From: Amaranthus tricolor
Lineage: Eukaryota; Streptophyta; Magnoliopsida; Caryophyllales; Amaranthaceae
DNA length: 64,000 bases
Direction of reading: 5' to 3'
NCBI RefSeq assembly: GCF_026212465.1
Contig: NC_080062.1
Span: forward strand, 7,399,297-7,463,296
Numbering within the stretch: the stretch's first letter is position 1; each line of letters opens with the position of its first letter. The position numbers were made by a program, and so were the translations under genes. Positions 23,292 to 35,745 of the stretch are shown one piece after another. The notes below the pieces were generated by a model that made no database searches, was not told the DNA's origin, and worked only from the letters and a program-made list of their open reading frames with translations.

Positions 23292-23764
23292 CAGCCATGT
23301 TTGGCTGTAATATTGGCCGGAGCATAAATGACTAAATGCCCATATGATCACATACCCACATGATATGAGACTATGGCTTAATGTTGGACCATTTTGGACG
23401 GTGTCGTCTCATTTATTTTTGGGCTCTAAAGTAAATGATAAACAAACTGCTAAAAATTTAAGGCAATATAAATAATATCATTATCAACCCAATATCCCAT
23501 CTGAAAATAGGGTCTGAGTGAGGGAAGAAGACAGACACTCCATACCCGTCCTCCATTCTATGAGAGGACTAAAGAAATACGGTCAATTTTACCCCAAAAA
23601 AGAAAGAGCCTTGCATAAAAGGGTTTGGAGTGAATTATTGCCTCACGAGTAAAACTACCTGATTCAGACGTTGCAACATGTGTAGATGCAATATATATAG
23701 TATAATACTCTCTTTTTTCTTATTGTTGACATTTTAATTACTTTAAAAAACATTAATAACTTAT

Positions 23765-24022
23765 ACTTCCTCCTATTCGCCTAAAGTGTTCTATTTGCTT
23801 TATGCACTTTATCCAATGCACTATTTAATTCTTAATATCTCTAATTGTGCATAATTAAAAATTATAAAATGTTGATATGGATAATCCTTGCATTGACACG
23901 AATCAAACAAGATCCCACTTGATTATGTTTTAACTTGTAGATTAATAATAAAATATAAATTAAGAGTAAAAGATGAATAGTGTCTAAAAATTAAATGGGA
24001 CACTTGTGGTGAATTGGAGAGA
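23765..24022. mobile_element. Stowaway-like MITE, family 1 copy A
   Basis: Begins acttcctcctattcgcc and ends gtggtgaattggagagaatatta. The body is alignable along its length with 50401-50660, including gggacacttgt.gtgaat near the right end and aatcaaacaagatcc in the middle. Confidence 0.7.
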
Positions 24023-24026
24023 ATAT

Positions 24027-25380
24027 TACCTAGCAAAAATTGTAAATCATATGTAAATTCAATGGGTTATTCACTTTGTTTAAAAACGAAAGACACTAAT
24101 CAATTTATAAATATAAGCTGGCAGCAATAAGTTGGGTTGGGTTGGGTTGAGTTGAATCTCTTTGAGGAAAATATTAAAAAATTTTAACTCGATTTGTATT
24201 ATCGATTTTAAAAAATCTATGTATTTCTAATACGGTTTGAATCGCTAATTTAATTAATTAGCAGTTTGAATCGACGTATAAACCGCTATTTAGAATAGTG
24301 ATTTATAGTAAATGCAAATCGATATTTGAAATTGCAGTTCACTATAAGATCATAATTTAAAATAGTAACTTACTATGAAATAACATTAAAAAAAAATAAC
24401 ATTAACTTGGAGTTTTTTTTCTCATGGGCAAAGTGAATTTTAGTTTTCCAATTAGCATTATCCAAGGTAAAAGATACCAACTTTCCTATGGCAATCCCTC
24501 GTAAGTCATAACCCAAAGCAAGTGAAAGCATTAAACAACCATCTTCAAGTTCTAACCACAAATTTACACATAAAGAATCACGTGAACATGAATAGAGATG
24601 AGCCATCCTTGCTTCTCATAAATTTGAGATTGTGCAATAATTCACCTATGTACAACGCTTGTATTGTTGATAACCGCAACGAATTTTATGATACAAATAG
24701 ATATATTTTGAAACAAGGTGGAAAAACAGACATGTCCAATAGACTTGAAAACGAGAAAGAGAGCAAACGAACTTTAGTTACAGAAAAATGAAAATTTTAA
24801 AACGGTGAAAAACAAACATGTCCAACAGACTTGAAAATTGAGAAGAGAGAAAACAAACTTTAATTACAAAAGAACGGACGTGCTTTATCGAGAAATAACA
24901 TTCAATTCCCTGGTTGCTACTATATCAATATATTTGAATGTAGCCAAAACGTTATGTAATTGCACTATATCAAGTATAAAGGAAAATAAAGTGCTTAATC
25001 TGTACATCCACAATTCCACACCCCCATAAGTGTATTACAAATACTATATTTGCAAGGAAAGATTACAAAATTATAGAATCACCAAGAATAGTGACTCCTA
25101 CAACATTTCATCTGATTTATATATTCCTATCATTCTGCAGATCTTCCTACTAGAGCGGGTACACCCATGTGGATAAGTCTATATATAAGTCGGACAAATC
25201 ACCCTCTACTATGCCCACGTAACTAGCCCGGCAATGACAAAATCCTTTACCACTTCATTAGCAGAGTTTCTCCACTTCAGTCTCTCAAAACCACGGTATC
25301 ACAGAACTATGTTAAAAGATGTTGTTCATCAACATGGAACGATTTGTTGTCGTTTTACCTACATTGTTTGCATATTCTGG
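24027..25380. other. stretch downstream of the KNOX gene, no gene recognised
   Basis: AT-rich. A 77-codon minus-strand frame (24373-24606) has ordinary-looking composition but no recognisable motif or splice context. The KNOX 3' untranslated region must lie in the right part of this stretch. Confidence 0.4.
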
Positions 25381-25452
25381 TATTAGGTTCTTAGTGAAAG
25401 CCAAAGGAAGATGATAAAATGCAGTAGAGAAATTAGAGACATGTCGATATAC

Positions 25453-28400
25453 CTTTTGCGTTTGCTCTTTAATGCACTGGAACTTGATGGGTTGCTATGC
25501 CAATTTCTTTTCCTCTGATTGATGAACCAATTGTTGATCTGTTTTAGCTGCAAGCCAGTCTCTTGTACTAATCTTGCCTTGTCTTCCTCCTGCAAAAAAT
25601 CATTGTGATGAGTGTTTCTGCTGCATGTAGGTAGAACGAAAGAGTAAATAGTAGGCTCAACACAAAGCTATAATTTACTTTTCTTCTACATTGATCTGTA
25701 TCTCAATTCAGACAAAATGTTCAATGAACCTACTAGGACAGAAAGATCTGGAGGGAAGAAAGAAGACGAGGAGTTTAGTTTCCCATATTTGAACAAGAAA
25801 AGGAAAAAAATTGGGCAATTCAATCTCCTTCCTTGTTTAAATTCTTCCACTAATCAAAATATATATTCTTCCATCCCCTCAACTCCCTACAACTACATTC
25901 ACTCTGTTTCCCTGATATCCAACCATATTATGTTACTGCCCAATTTGCAAAATTTGGACTAAAACAATTCTGTAAAGCCTTTAATGAAAGATATCACGAC
26001 GCAAAATATGCTTCTAAAAATCCAAATTTCCGGCACAGCTTACTCAATATGGCCATTAACTGCTAGCATAAGAAAAACAACAGATCAAAAAAATCTAGAG
26101 CCTGATAACTTACTGTTGGGTATGGCCACTTGGAATGTGATTGCCACCAAGCCTTTAAGACAGAGGTGGTATCACCAGGGAGTTTCCCGGCCCTTCTCTT
26201 GCGCAAGATTTCTTCCCTAATATCCACAATTTTATCTTTGTAGCCCTTTTAAGGAGCAAACAGTAAAAAGGTTTTAGTAGAATGCACTTGAAATGTCCTC
26301 CCCCACCCACCCGAAATACTACTGTATTTATTCACGCTAACCTGTTTTAGCTCATGCTTAAGCTCTTGCCTCACACGCTCCATCAGTGACCGCTCACTCT
26401 CTGTTGGGACTAGAGGTCCGAATCCCATGGTGTCTGGACCATCCAAACCTCCATCGAACAAGTTACTATCACTGTCTAGGGGATCATCATCATCGTCAGA
26501 CATAGTTGCTCCTGTGCCTTCACCAGGAGAGACCCCTGCACAGATAAGATCACAAAGTGCCTGGCATCAGCATGTTATCCTTAGTACCTCAACAAACTAT
26601 AAGATAAATTTTTCTCTTAACATGTATACACAGTAGAGGGCTGAAGTACATATTTAATGGAAATGACAAAATTTCGTAAATTTAACAGAACCATTATGTT
26701 TTTAGGAAAAGGAACTTAAGACATTAGGGCCGGACTTCAGTTAACTCGCGATTTTCATGTTAAATAAACATTAATTAGAGACAGGTATCTAACCCTAACG
26801 TATTTAATATCAGAATCAGAAGAAACTCGTTGACAGCATCAAATTTGTACAAGTCAAATTTCACTGACCTGTGTTGCTTGGACTCTAAAAAATCTCTAAT
26901 ATTATTTCAAGACCCTGTGTTAAATCCCCCGACACCCTGGGTATAGACGCTTTCTTTTGGACCAAAATCATGAAAAACTTCTATCAAAATTCGAATCTGA
27001 CGCTAGGAGACATACTCTTGTCGGATACAAGCGAGAGTCTAGAGTAACCCAGCCACCCATTTAAGTGACTAACCACAAATCCAGACCAGATAAACAAACA
27101 CGACAAGGGTGGTTGTCCTGGGATCAATTTCAAGCTAGATTTTAACTGCTTTGCTAACACAAATTCAGAGAATTTCAGGTGACAAGATAAGTGAATGTAC
27201 CTGTCAAGCTTTGAAGAGATTGCTCAATTTCCCAGCACGCCATCACAGCTTCCATTGCATGGACACGAACATGTTGTTGTAGTTGTTCCTTAAAGGAGCA
27301 TAACAACAGCACATAATGTGTCTGCATCATTGAGCAAGAAAACAGTAAGAAAAAGGCATCAACATACCTATGCAATTCCAATTCGTGTTTTCATAAAGGA
27401 GAAAAGTGCTGAGAAAAACAGTAAAATAACTGAGAAAAACAGAGTGAAAAAACTGTGCACAATGGAAGTAAAAGAAGATGGTAAAAAGCACAGCAGCTCG
27501 TACATGGTTACAAGATTACACTTGACAAAGTAGACTACTGTATAACTTCCATTTGAAAAAAATTGTCCATCAATTCCCTATTGTGCTAGGTTTTTGTTGA
27601 TTATATCATTTGGGTTGGCAACACTAACATCATTCAGCTACTTGAATCACAGTAAAACAAAAGTGTATTAACAGTACTTCTGTATTGTTGTAGTGTGCCA
27701 GTTTAATTAGATCCCAAGAACAATAATTGTGCATATACCACATGGTTAAATTAAAAAAAAAAAAAAAAAACTAGAGGGATTCAGAAATCACAAACTTTCA
27801 CATATGACAAACAACTATTTGACCAAATTTCTGTACTTACTAGTTTTGCCAAAGCCTGACATGAAAAAAGTTTCAAGCCACCACCATGACATGTTTCCCA
27901 CCCAAATAAAAAGTAAAAAACACTTTCACATTTTTCCTCAGCATCATCATGATCAAAACTTATTCCTCAAACAGTTAAGTGAAGTTTCTGTAAAAGTTTC
28001 TGTATTGATGAAGCATTGAATCCAACCCTAGTTCCACTCAAATTTTTTTCAATTATTCGCAATAAGAGATGAATATTGGTAATCAGTATTGATGAAGCAC
28101 ACCCCACAAACTGTCATATCCTGAGCACAAAAACAACAATCATAGAAGTACTACTCAATGCTCACGGGCACTTTAATACACCTATAATTTTCCAAGCGCC
28201 ACAAACAAGAACAAAATTCATTGACGTTGAGACTTAGCAATCCATAAACTTAACTGATATACGCTAAAAGTTTATTTAAAGTCTCCCTCCATCTCTTTCA
28301 ATGAGGTTAGAATTGGTCAGTGTAAACCACTTGCGAAGCAAACTCAACACAATAAAAAAACTGCTTTCATGCTTTAGGGCTTAGGCAACCGAAATATATG

Positions 28401-30036
28401 CACTGAAACTCTAGCTTCGAGTTCCTGAAATATAGAAAGTTCCAGAATAATTTGTGGTATTTGAGAAATGGAATTGAGAAGCTTCTGAATTAAGACATAA
28501 AAAATCTTTTGAAGTTAGTGGAAAAATTTAGAATAATGCAAATCCAGCATACAAGTGTACAAGGCTGAGAAATACAATAAATATTTAGCTAGAATAGAAA
28601 AGAAAAAAGAAAAAATCAATCTGTTTATTCTCCATATAGAAAAGGTGAACTGATATTAGAAGAATCTTTATATCTACTTATCTTCCTTCCAAAAAGGCTG
28701 AAACAACAGAACAGCCATTGGGATGAGGTAAAAAACAAATGCAAAATGCTGGACTAACCAGCAAAATGCCAAAAAGTTAGCTACCTTCTCTCCTAATATT
28801 GAATACCTCAAACTCACCTCCTAAATACCCTTTTAAAATAATGTTCATACTTGTTTCACCGAACCTACATGCCATCCCCAACATTTTAACACCAATTACC
28901 CCCACCAAATAAATGCCTGAAAACCCTTCATCTCCTACAATTCATACAACGGCCGTCCATGCATTACACTATATTAGGTCTTGGGTTTGAATCCCACCAA
29001 TAATGTAAGCGTTGATTAGTCTTTGTGTGTTCCATGGACCCAAATAAAGATACGAGACATTCTTTGAAATTCTATCACAAGTCTTTGTTACACATGTTAA
29101 GATGTTCATAACCTTATCCTCCATCTACCAAAAGCAATTATAAAACCCTAATTATTATTTAAAAATTTCTAATTTTCTTCAAACAATTAGCCTTTGCTCA
29201 ACAATTTGAAATTGTCGTAATTAGGAAACCCAAACTCATTATACAATCAAAGTCAAGCACAATCCTATTTAGAACCTTTTCTTCTTAGTAATACTCTTCT
29301 CCTAATGATTTAATAATTTAATAATAAAACCTAACAATCAAACCAAACACCACAATTTTAAATTTTAAAAAGAAATCATCAAAATTTTGACTAATCATCT
29401 AATCTAAAACTCCTTAAACCTACTCAATTCCAATAAAAATTTAATTTAAACCAAAATTAACCAAATCAAATCAAATAACCAAGAAAAATAAAAATTAAAA
29501 TCATATACCATAAATTGATCCAATTCTTTATCATCACCAACCAAAGCATGACCATTAGCAAGCGCAGAATACTTAGAAACAACATTCTGCGATTGCGCAA
29601 GTTGCGCATCAATTCTCGGCAACTGATCCACCGGAGTTGCGATCCTTAAACACGCTACATGCGCCGACAATAACTGTTCGTAAAGTGGATGTCCTAATAT
29701 CTCCGCTTTACACTTCACATTCTGCCAATTCATCTGCTGTTGTTGCTGTTCTCCTCCTCCACCGGTGGAACCATCTCCGTCACCAATCTCCGGCTTACCA
29801 GAATCCTCATTGTGAGTCAACTCACCAGGTTGAGCAGGAATCGCTGAGATACCCGCTGAGTCATCGACCGAGTGAAGGTTTAAGAAGTTGTTAGGTCCAC
29901 CAGCGCCGGCTGAGGAGGTAAGAAGAGCTGACGTTAGCCAGTTTGGTTGGTGATGAGGATTTGACGACGTCGTTTGGTCTCCGCCAAATTGTGCCGCCAT
30001 TTCTGCTTGTGAAAGATGGTGTTGATGAAAAGCCAT
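25453..30036 (-). CDS. KNAT3: class II KNOX homeobox gene, KNAT3-like
   Basis: A nuclear transcription factor of the KNOX/TALE class. Coding exons on the minus strand are 30036-29509, 27321-27201, 26535-26342, 26245-26114 and 25589-25453, with GT/AG borders and matching phases throughout (introns about 2.2, 0.67, 0.10 and 0.52 kb). The product is about 371 residues before the last exon, in line with KNAT3/4/5. Order: N-terminal [10 protein letters not shown] and N-W-L; KNOX1 from about residue 105 ([21 protein letters not shown]); KNOX2 in exon 2 ([17 protein letters not shown]); an acidic linker S-D-D-D-D-D-P; ELK ([10 protein letters not shown]); then the TALE homeodomain with the P-Y-P-T three-residue insertion and [14 protein letters not shown]2-class sequence, long first intron and the N-terminal motif favour class II, KNAT3 over KNAT4. 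The last exon is not settled: a good donor (ag|gtatat at 25453/25452) implies a short terminal exon further 3', typical of the family, but no convincing acceptor was found. All domains look intact. Confidence 0.93.
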
Positions 30037-30420
30037 TTTTATTTTTTTTATTTTTTTATTTTTATTTTTGAAGTAAAAATTATCAAAAAAAGGAGGGAAA
30101 TTAAAGATTATAATTATAACGACGGTCCATCAAAATAAAAATATAAAATTTTATAAATAATATTATTAAATATTTTGAATAAGATGAAGATTATATAGTT
30201 TTAATTTAATTAATATTTAATGGTGGAGAGAGAAAAAATGGTCGGGAAAATGGTGGAAGAAGAAAGAGTGAATAAATAAGGAAGATGAATAAATGATAGA
30301 GAGAGGAGTTTTTTTTGGTTTTTATTTGGAGTATAAAAGAGATGATGAAGAAGAAGAAGCCGCCGAAATTAAATTGGAATTTTTAATTAAAAGAATTATT
30401 TATTTAATTTCTTGTGCGAA
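30037..30420 (-). promoter_or_regulatory. 5' leader and proximal promoter of the KNOX gene
   Basis: Upstream of the ATG the minus strand is rich in pyrimidine tracts (cttcttcttcttcatcatctc near 30345, ctctctcc near 30225), usual for plant leaders. A weak TATA-like tttatactcc lies near 30331. No specific operator is recognisable. Confidence 0.3.
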
Positions 30421-30966
30421 AAGGGGGGACCAGGATATTTTGGAAAAAATTAGGGTCGTTGGATTAGGGTAGTGGTCGGAGGGTAAGAGATGAGACAACG
30501 TGGATAGATTGTCGTTTCCATGTTTTTTTTCATTACTCCTATTACCTATAGTCTTACTTCGTTTCTTCCATTATACTACATACACTTGTTAAATTTGACT
30601 TTTTACGTAATTTAATGTGTTATTTCGCTTATTTATATATTGAATTATTTATATCTGAAATCTAAAAATTATATTAAAAAATTTATTTAAGATGTAATAT
30701 GTAAAATAAGCTTGACCAATTAATAATGTCAATAACTGTATTGTAGTGAGTATTTTAAAACGAAGAAAGTATTTCATTTTGATTTAGTATCAATGAAAAA
30801 GTTAAATGTTTTTAAGAGAAGGTCAATATTTGATAATAGATTTAGTATTAATGAGTATTTCTGTATTTGTATTCTTTTGATTTAGTATCAAAGAGAAATT
30901 GAGATGTTTTGAAGAAAAGGTAAATATATAGTAATAAGTGTAAAGATAAATTGAATTTTGTGGATA
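30421..30966. other. non-coding stretch upstream of the KNOX gene
   Basis: AT-rich. 30533-30775 has attactcctattacc... and ...aaacgaagaaagtattt ends, likely another Stowaway-like MITE. Confidence 0.4.
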
Positions 30967-31451
30967 TACTCTCTTCGTTCCTTAATAAAGTTCCTACAAA
31001 AAATGCTTATGTGAATTAGAAAAAATAGAATCTTTAAAATAGTGGATATATTATTTTATTGAATAAAAAATTTGATGGAGAAAGAGTTGGGACTATAAAT
31101 ATTTAAAAAATATGAAAGAAAGTTAGTTGGAAAATATTGGAACAAAAACTAATAAAAAATATTTTTCTAAAATTTGTGGGAAATATGTACAGACTATAAG
31201 AAATCTAAAAATGGTAAATGAATTTAATGGAAGATATAAGGGGTAAGCAATAATAAAATATTAAATTAAGGATAAATAAAGTTATTTTTATTCAAAATTT
31301 GTGATGTAAATAAATAAAAGAGACCATCTAAAATATCCTCGCCCATTTGCAAAAATAGAAAGTTGTGGTTCCATATTTCAAAAATAGATCACAAATCAAA
31401 GAGACAATCTAAAATGAAAAAAATATGTTAAATAAAAGGATGGACAGAGTA
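30967..31451. mobile_element. Stowaway-like MITE, family 2 copy A
   Basis: Begins tactctcttcgttcctt and ends ggatggacagagta. The body is shared with 46632-47030 (same orientation) and, inverted, with 50743-51173 (for example ttattcaaaatttgtgat). Confidence 0.65.
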
Positions 31452-31679
31452 TTTTGTTTTATTGATGCGAAATAACATTACCTTGAGGTACTGAAAAATA
31501 AAAGAAATAATATAGAGAATAAAAGTGGTATTAAAAAATAAAAATAGGAAAAATTGATTGAGGTTTAGGACGACTAAAATGAATAATGAAACAAAATTAA
31601 GTAGATTAGAAGAGTGCTAGACTACTAGTAGTAATTATCCGGGGGACTTAAAATTAACAATGAAACAAATTAAGTACTT

Positions 31680-31905
31680 TCTCTTTTTTTTTAGTTGTAC
31701 CTAAGGACAATTTGACATTATTCATCAATATCACTTGATTTTCATATTGTCGTTAATCTATAAGTTAAAACATAGTGATGTGGAATCTTATTAGAATCGT
31801 CTCAATGTGAATTTCATTGATTTTTAGTTAATATAATTTTTCAATGTGTATAATTAGAGATATTAACAATTAAATTAGTATATTGAGATGTGTGAAAATG
31901 TACTT
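31680..31905. mobile_element. MITE family 3, copy A
   Basis: Shares catattgtcgttaatctat, gttaaaaca.agt, tcttgttagaatcgt-like text and gtgtataattag with 56510-56730. A hAT element lies directly to its right. Confidence 0.55.
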
Positions 31906-31910
31906 GGCTG

Positions 31911-32677
31911 TAGGGGTGTTCATTACCAGGTATCTTTTTTAACGGCCTGTTTCCTGGCCCATTTAATGCTGGTATCCGGTTTTCGGGTACCCAGATAAGA
32001 CGGGTCGGGACACCGGATACCCAATTTTTATTTTTTGAGTATTTTAATAGATTTAAAGAAATAAGGGAGATGGGGATTTTGATGTGGTGATTTTTATCCT
32101 CTGTTTAATAGGAAAATTTAGGGCACTCCTTGCTTTAATACCTTTGCCAATATTTGTGGCTGTTTACTGTGTTCTTTTTGCTTATGTCGGTATACATCTT
32201 CTACTTAAAATATCTTACATGATTCTATTTCTGAACCTTTTGATCTTTTATACTTGTTGAAATTTAGTTATTTTTGTGTAAGGTGATAATAATTTGAAGA
32301 TATTTTGCAATTTTGAATACAGTCGCGGCAGGGTTAAGATTTCTATAGTTCTGCAATCTGAAATGAGGGAGATGTAAAAGAAGATGAGAGTTTGAGAAAG
32401 AAAACGGCTGGGACATTGAAATCGTTGTGAATAAGGAGATGTAAAGGAAAATAGAAGATGTAAAGAAAACGGCTGAAAAGTGAAAAGAAAACCTTAAAAA
32501 AATAACTATATATATTAACTATTAAGCGGGTCATTAACGGGTACCCAGGTCAATTTGCAATCGGCCCATGACTCGACCCAGAGTTTTCAAATTTTTTTTG
32601 TTGACCCATCATTTATGAAGCAGGTCGGCGGGTCGGTGGGTCGGATCGGACAGGTCGGGTACTTTTGAACACCCCTA
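31911..32677. mobile_element. non-autonomous hAT element
   Basis: The ends TAGGGGTGTTCA and TGAACACCCCTA are perfect 12-bp inverted repeats typical of plant hAT elements. They are flanked by an 8-bp duplication with one mismatch, CTTGGCTG (31903-31910) / CTTGACTG (32678-32685). Subterminal gggtcgg / cccgacc words are frequent. No transposase ORF. Confidence 0.88.
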
Positions 32678-33348
32678 CTTGACTGCAAGTAAAAAAAAAA
32701 TAGGGGAAGTAGATTAGAAGGGTACTAGACTACTAGTAGTAATGATTTATCTATCAGTACCACTATGCTACTATGTGTTCTGAAGAATTAGCTTATTTTT
32801 CTTTTTAGCTTGTTCTATTAAATTTCAACTATTTTAGTAAAAGTCATAATTGTTTTCTTTCAATTTCACTATCATATATAATTTATTTTTTTTTTATTTA
32901 CACATTTCTATCACTTTTTCAAATATATTCTAACTTATACTTCCTCCATTTTGAAATACTCGTTATATAACGGTTTTGACACTATTTATTGTTCAAGCTT
33001 ATTTTATATATTGCGGCTAATGTGTAAGAAAAAATTATAGTCAAGTGGGATCTTGTTTGAATCGTCTAATCGCACACTTTCATAATATTAATTTTTTTTT
33101 AGATGTATATAATTCAATATATAAATGATCAAAATAACATATTGAATACATAAAAAGTCAAACGTAGCAAATATAGTGAAACATAGGAAATATTTTATAC
33201 AACTTTAGATGTAGGGAAATTATGGACGGTGACTTTGAAAATTTGGTTAACATCGGATACAGTTTAGGACTGATCCCTAGGGCTAGTAGAGTACGCCTAT
33301 AATCCTATCGTCTTTTAAGTACAACAATATGAAAGTTAATAAAGGAAA

Positions 33349-34020
33349 TTACACGTGATAATCCTAAGGTATTGGGTTTTTCATATGGTAACCAAAGCTT
33401 TATTAAAATTCATGCAGTAACTTTGAGGTTTACCTAAATAAACCTCCCTGACCTTTTTACCTACAAAACGTTTGAAAACATTAATTTAGTAAGGATGATT
33501 GAATACATCAAAACACTCTACAAACATCACATTCCTAACCCTAATCCCCAATTTCTGTAGAACTTCTAAATCCATAACCCTAATTCCAAATTGGAAACAC
33601 CAATTCATCGAATTTCATCTCCAAAGATCACAAATTCGAGCTCTCAATTGTTGGTGGGTGAAGGTCGAAAGTTTCTGCCCCAATTTCGTTTGGTTTACCT
33701 AATAATTTTGTTTGGTTTAGCAATCAAAATAAAAAAAAAATAGGATTTGTGTTTTGGAGGAAAATGTGATTTGGGAGAAAGATGGAAAATTTAGAGTTTT
33801 TATTGTGTTGTATAAGATTTTGATGCATGAGATGTAGGTAAAAGGTTTTTATAGGCATACAACAATCATTTAATACACTAAATTAATGTTTCCAAACGTT
33901 TTACAGGTAAAAAAGGTTACAGAGGTTTATTTAGGTAAATCTCAGGGTTACCATGTGGATTTTAAAAAAGTTATGGTCACCACGTAGAAAACCAAATACC
34001 TCAAGGTTACCACGTAGAAC
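33349..34020. mobile_element. TIR element with about 140-bp inverted ends
   Basis: The left end (33349-33493) and right end (33878-34020) pair over their length, sharing ggtttacctaaataaacctc / gaggtttatttaggtaaatc and caaaacgtttgaaaacattaa / ttaatgtttccaaacgtttta. The unique middle (33494-33877) has gene-like composition on + but no known motif. No clean target duplication was found. Confidence 0.75.
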
Positions 34021-35081
34021 TTAACGTCATTACTCTTCTCTTTTATATTTTTGTTATTTTAATGTTAATAGTATATACTTTTGAATTAAGTAGACGAATA
34101 TATAAAGTCAAAAACATTTGACTTTTTTCTCAAAAGAGATAATAATTGGAAAGCTTCAACTCCATGTGTAAATTATTTTAAGTTCATTTCAGTATATTTG
34201 GTTTTAAAATTTTTATAGCTAAATAATTTTTATATAAATAATTTGATACTATATTAACTATTTGGCTCCCTTTAACTCAAAATTCTGATTTGGTCCAAAG
34301 ACTTACATATTTTAATTAATTTGATTTAAAACTTCTAACTCTTGTAACCAGCCAAATAATTGGTTTTAATACATGTGTTTTATCATTGATTACGGTGGTT
34401 TTTAATTTTAACTACATGATGATCATTATGAAGAACTTTTTTATCTTAATTATACTTTGGTTTAAATTTAAACTCATTCCCTATCCATCTATTATTTTTG
34501 ACGTTTATGCATTTAATATACTTTTTTGTATTTATGACAATATTTCTATGATTGCCTTTTGTGTTTGTATTAATTAACTTTAGCTATACATATTCCACAT
34601 GTTAACACTCAAGATTGGTACGTAAGCTTGAAATGTAGCAATTTTTTAGTTTTGCCCACGTAATAGGATTAAACTTGTACACTAATTAACTTTGTAATAT
34701 ACATGCCACAGAATTAAACTTGTACCCTGATTAACTCTGTAATATACATGCGACAGAATTATGTGCTTTTCTGTTAATTGTATTGAAAAAACATATATTT
34801 AGTGCTATATCCTTAGAAAATGGCGGTATTCATCCCCTTATAATGTCCAATGTTCGAAATACATGACATGTGAGACAAGATCCTACATCGATAAAATAGT
34901 GGGTTGTGGACTTACATATATATTGAGTGGCCTAATCCTTCTACAATCATATGGTTTGGGAAAAAATGAACTTCACTAAGTATATATGCAAGTCAACGCT
35001 TTTGGCCGTGGGTTTGTGGGCCTGAGCCCACGGGTTTCCCGTATCCACACAATGGGCCACAGTGAGACTATGTAACGAATT
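34021..35081. other. non-coding stretch
   Basis: AT-rich. A 43-bp near-duplication (attaactttgtaatatacatgccacag / attaactctgtaatatacatgcgacag) lies at about 34684-34760. No gene. Confidence 0.45.
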
Positions 35082-35086
35082 GTCAC

Positions 35087-35355
35087 TGTAATACCCCAAA
35101 TTTAGCTTGAAAAAGGATTGATAGACTACTCATACCAACAAAGTGTATCTTCTTTTCTAGAAAGCCCATTTGCTAAGAACTCTATAATTAAGTGTGCTTG
35201 GTGGGAGCAATCTTAGGATGGGTGACCTCCTGGGAAGTTTTCCGGGTGCGCACGAGTGAGGCCAAAGTGCGCTGGAAAGACTTGTGTTGGTTTGTGAGGC
35301 CAGTTTACAGTCTCCATGAGTAGTCACCAGCGGTTCGAGGGGCCGGGGTGTTATA
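35087..35355 (+). repeat. Cassandra 5' LTR with 5S rRNA-like promoter
   Basis: The 5S part (about 35165-35250) includes aattaagtgtgcttgg (box A-like, changed) and ggatgggtgacctcctggg (intermediate element and box C, intact). Known Cassandra LTRs use this internal RNA polymerase III promoter. Confidence 0.9.
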
Positions 35356-35470
35356 AATGGCATCAGAGCAACCTTGCGACCATGGCTGATAGTGTTCAAT
35401 GAACCTAGCAGGGGAAAAGATCCTGAAGTTACGGTCCAATGAGAACGTTGTATTCTTAAGTGGGGGTGAG

Positions 35471-35740
35471 TGTAATACCCCAAATTTAGCTTGAAAAAGG
35501 ATTGATAGACTACTCATATCAATAAGGTGCATTTTCTTTTCTAGGGAGCCCATTTGCTAAGAACTCTACCGTTAAGCGTGCTTGGTGGAGAGCAATCTTA
35601 GGATGGGTGACCTTCTGGGAAGTTTTTCGGGTGCGCACGAGTGAGGCCAAAGTGCGTTCAAAAGACTTGTATTGATTTGTGGGGCTAGTCTACAGTCTCC
35701 AAGAGTAGTCACCAGCGGTCCGAGGGGCCGGGGTGTTACA
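35471..35740 (+). repeat. Cassandra 3' LTR
   Basis: Differs from the 5' LTR by scattered substitutions. Box A (gttaagcgtgcttgg) is closer to 5S rRNA here, while box C has one change (gacctt for gacctc). Confidence 0.9.
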
Positions 35741-35745
35741 GTCAC

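Larger units (their letters stand above)
35087..35740 (+). mobile_element. complete Cassandra TRIM retrotransposon
   Basis: A 654-bp element with two 270-bp LTRs (35087-35355 and 35471-35740), each TGTAATACCCC ... GGTGTTATA/ACA, and a perfect 5-bp duplication GTCAC (35082-35086 and 35741-35745). The primer-binding site starts at 35358 (tggcatcagagc, close to the initiator-Met tRNA complement) and a purine tract (gtgggggtgag) precedes the 3' LTR. Each LTR contains about 100 bp derived from 5S rRNA. Cassandra codes for nothing and depends on other retrotransposons for movement. Confidence 0.95.

Noticed and set aside
24373..24606. possible 3' neighbour gene on the minus strand
   Set aside because: A 77-codon frame with no recognisable motif, no upstream exon and an antisense ORF of similar length.
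29637..29894. plus-strand ORF opposite KNOX exon 1
   Set aside because: Antisense shadow of the conserved KNOX1 coding sequence.
35160..35250. 5S rRNA gene
   Set aside because: The 5S-like sequence is inside LTRs with TG...CA ends, a tRNA primer site, a purine tract and 5-bp duplications. It is Cassandra, not a 5S gene; the same applies to 35540-35640 and 60150-60240.
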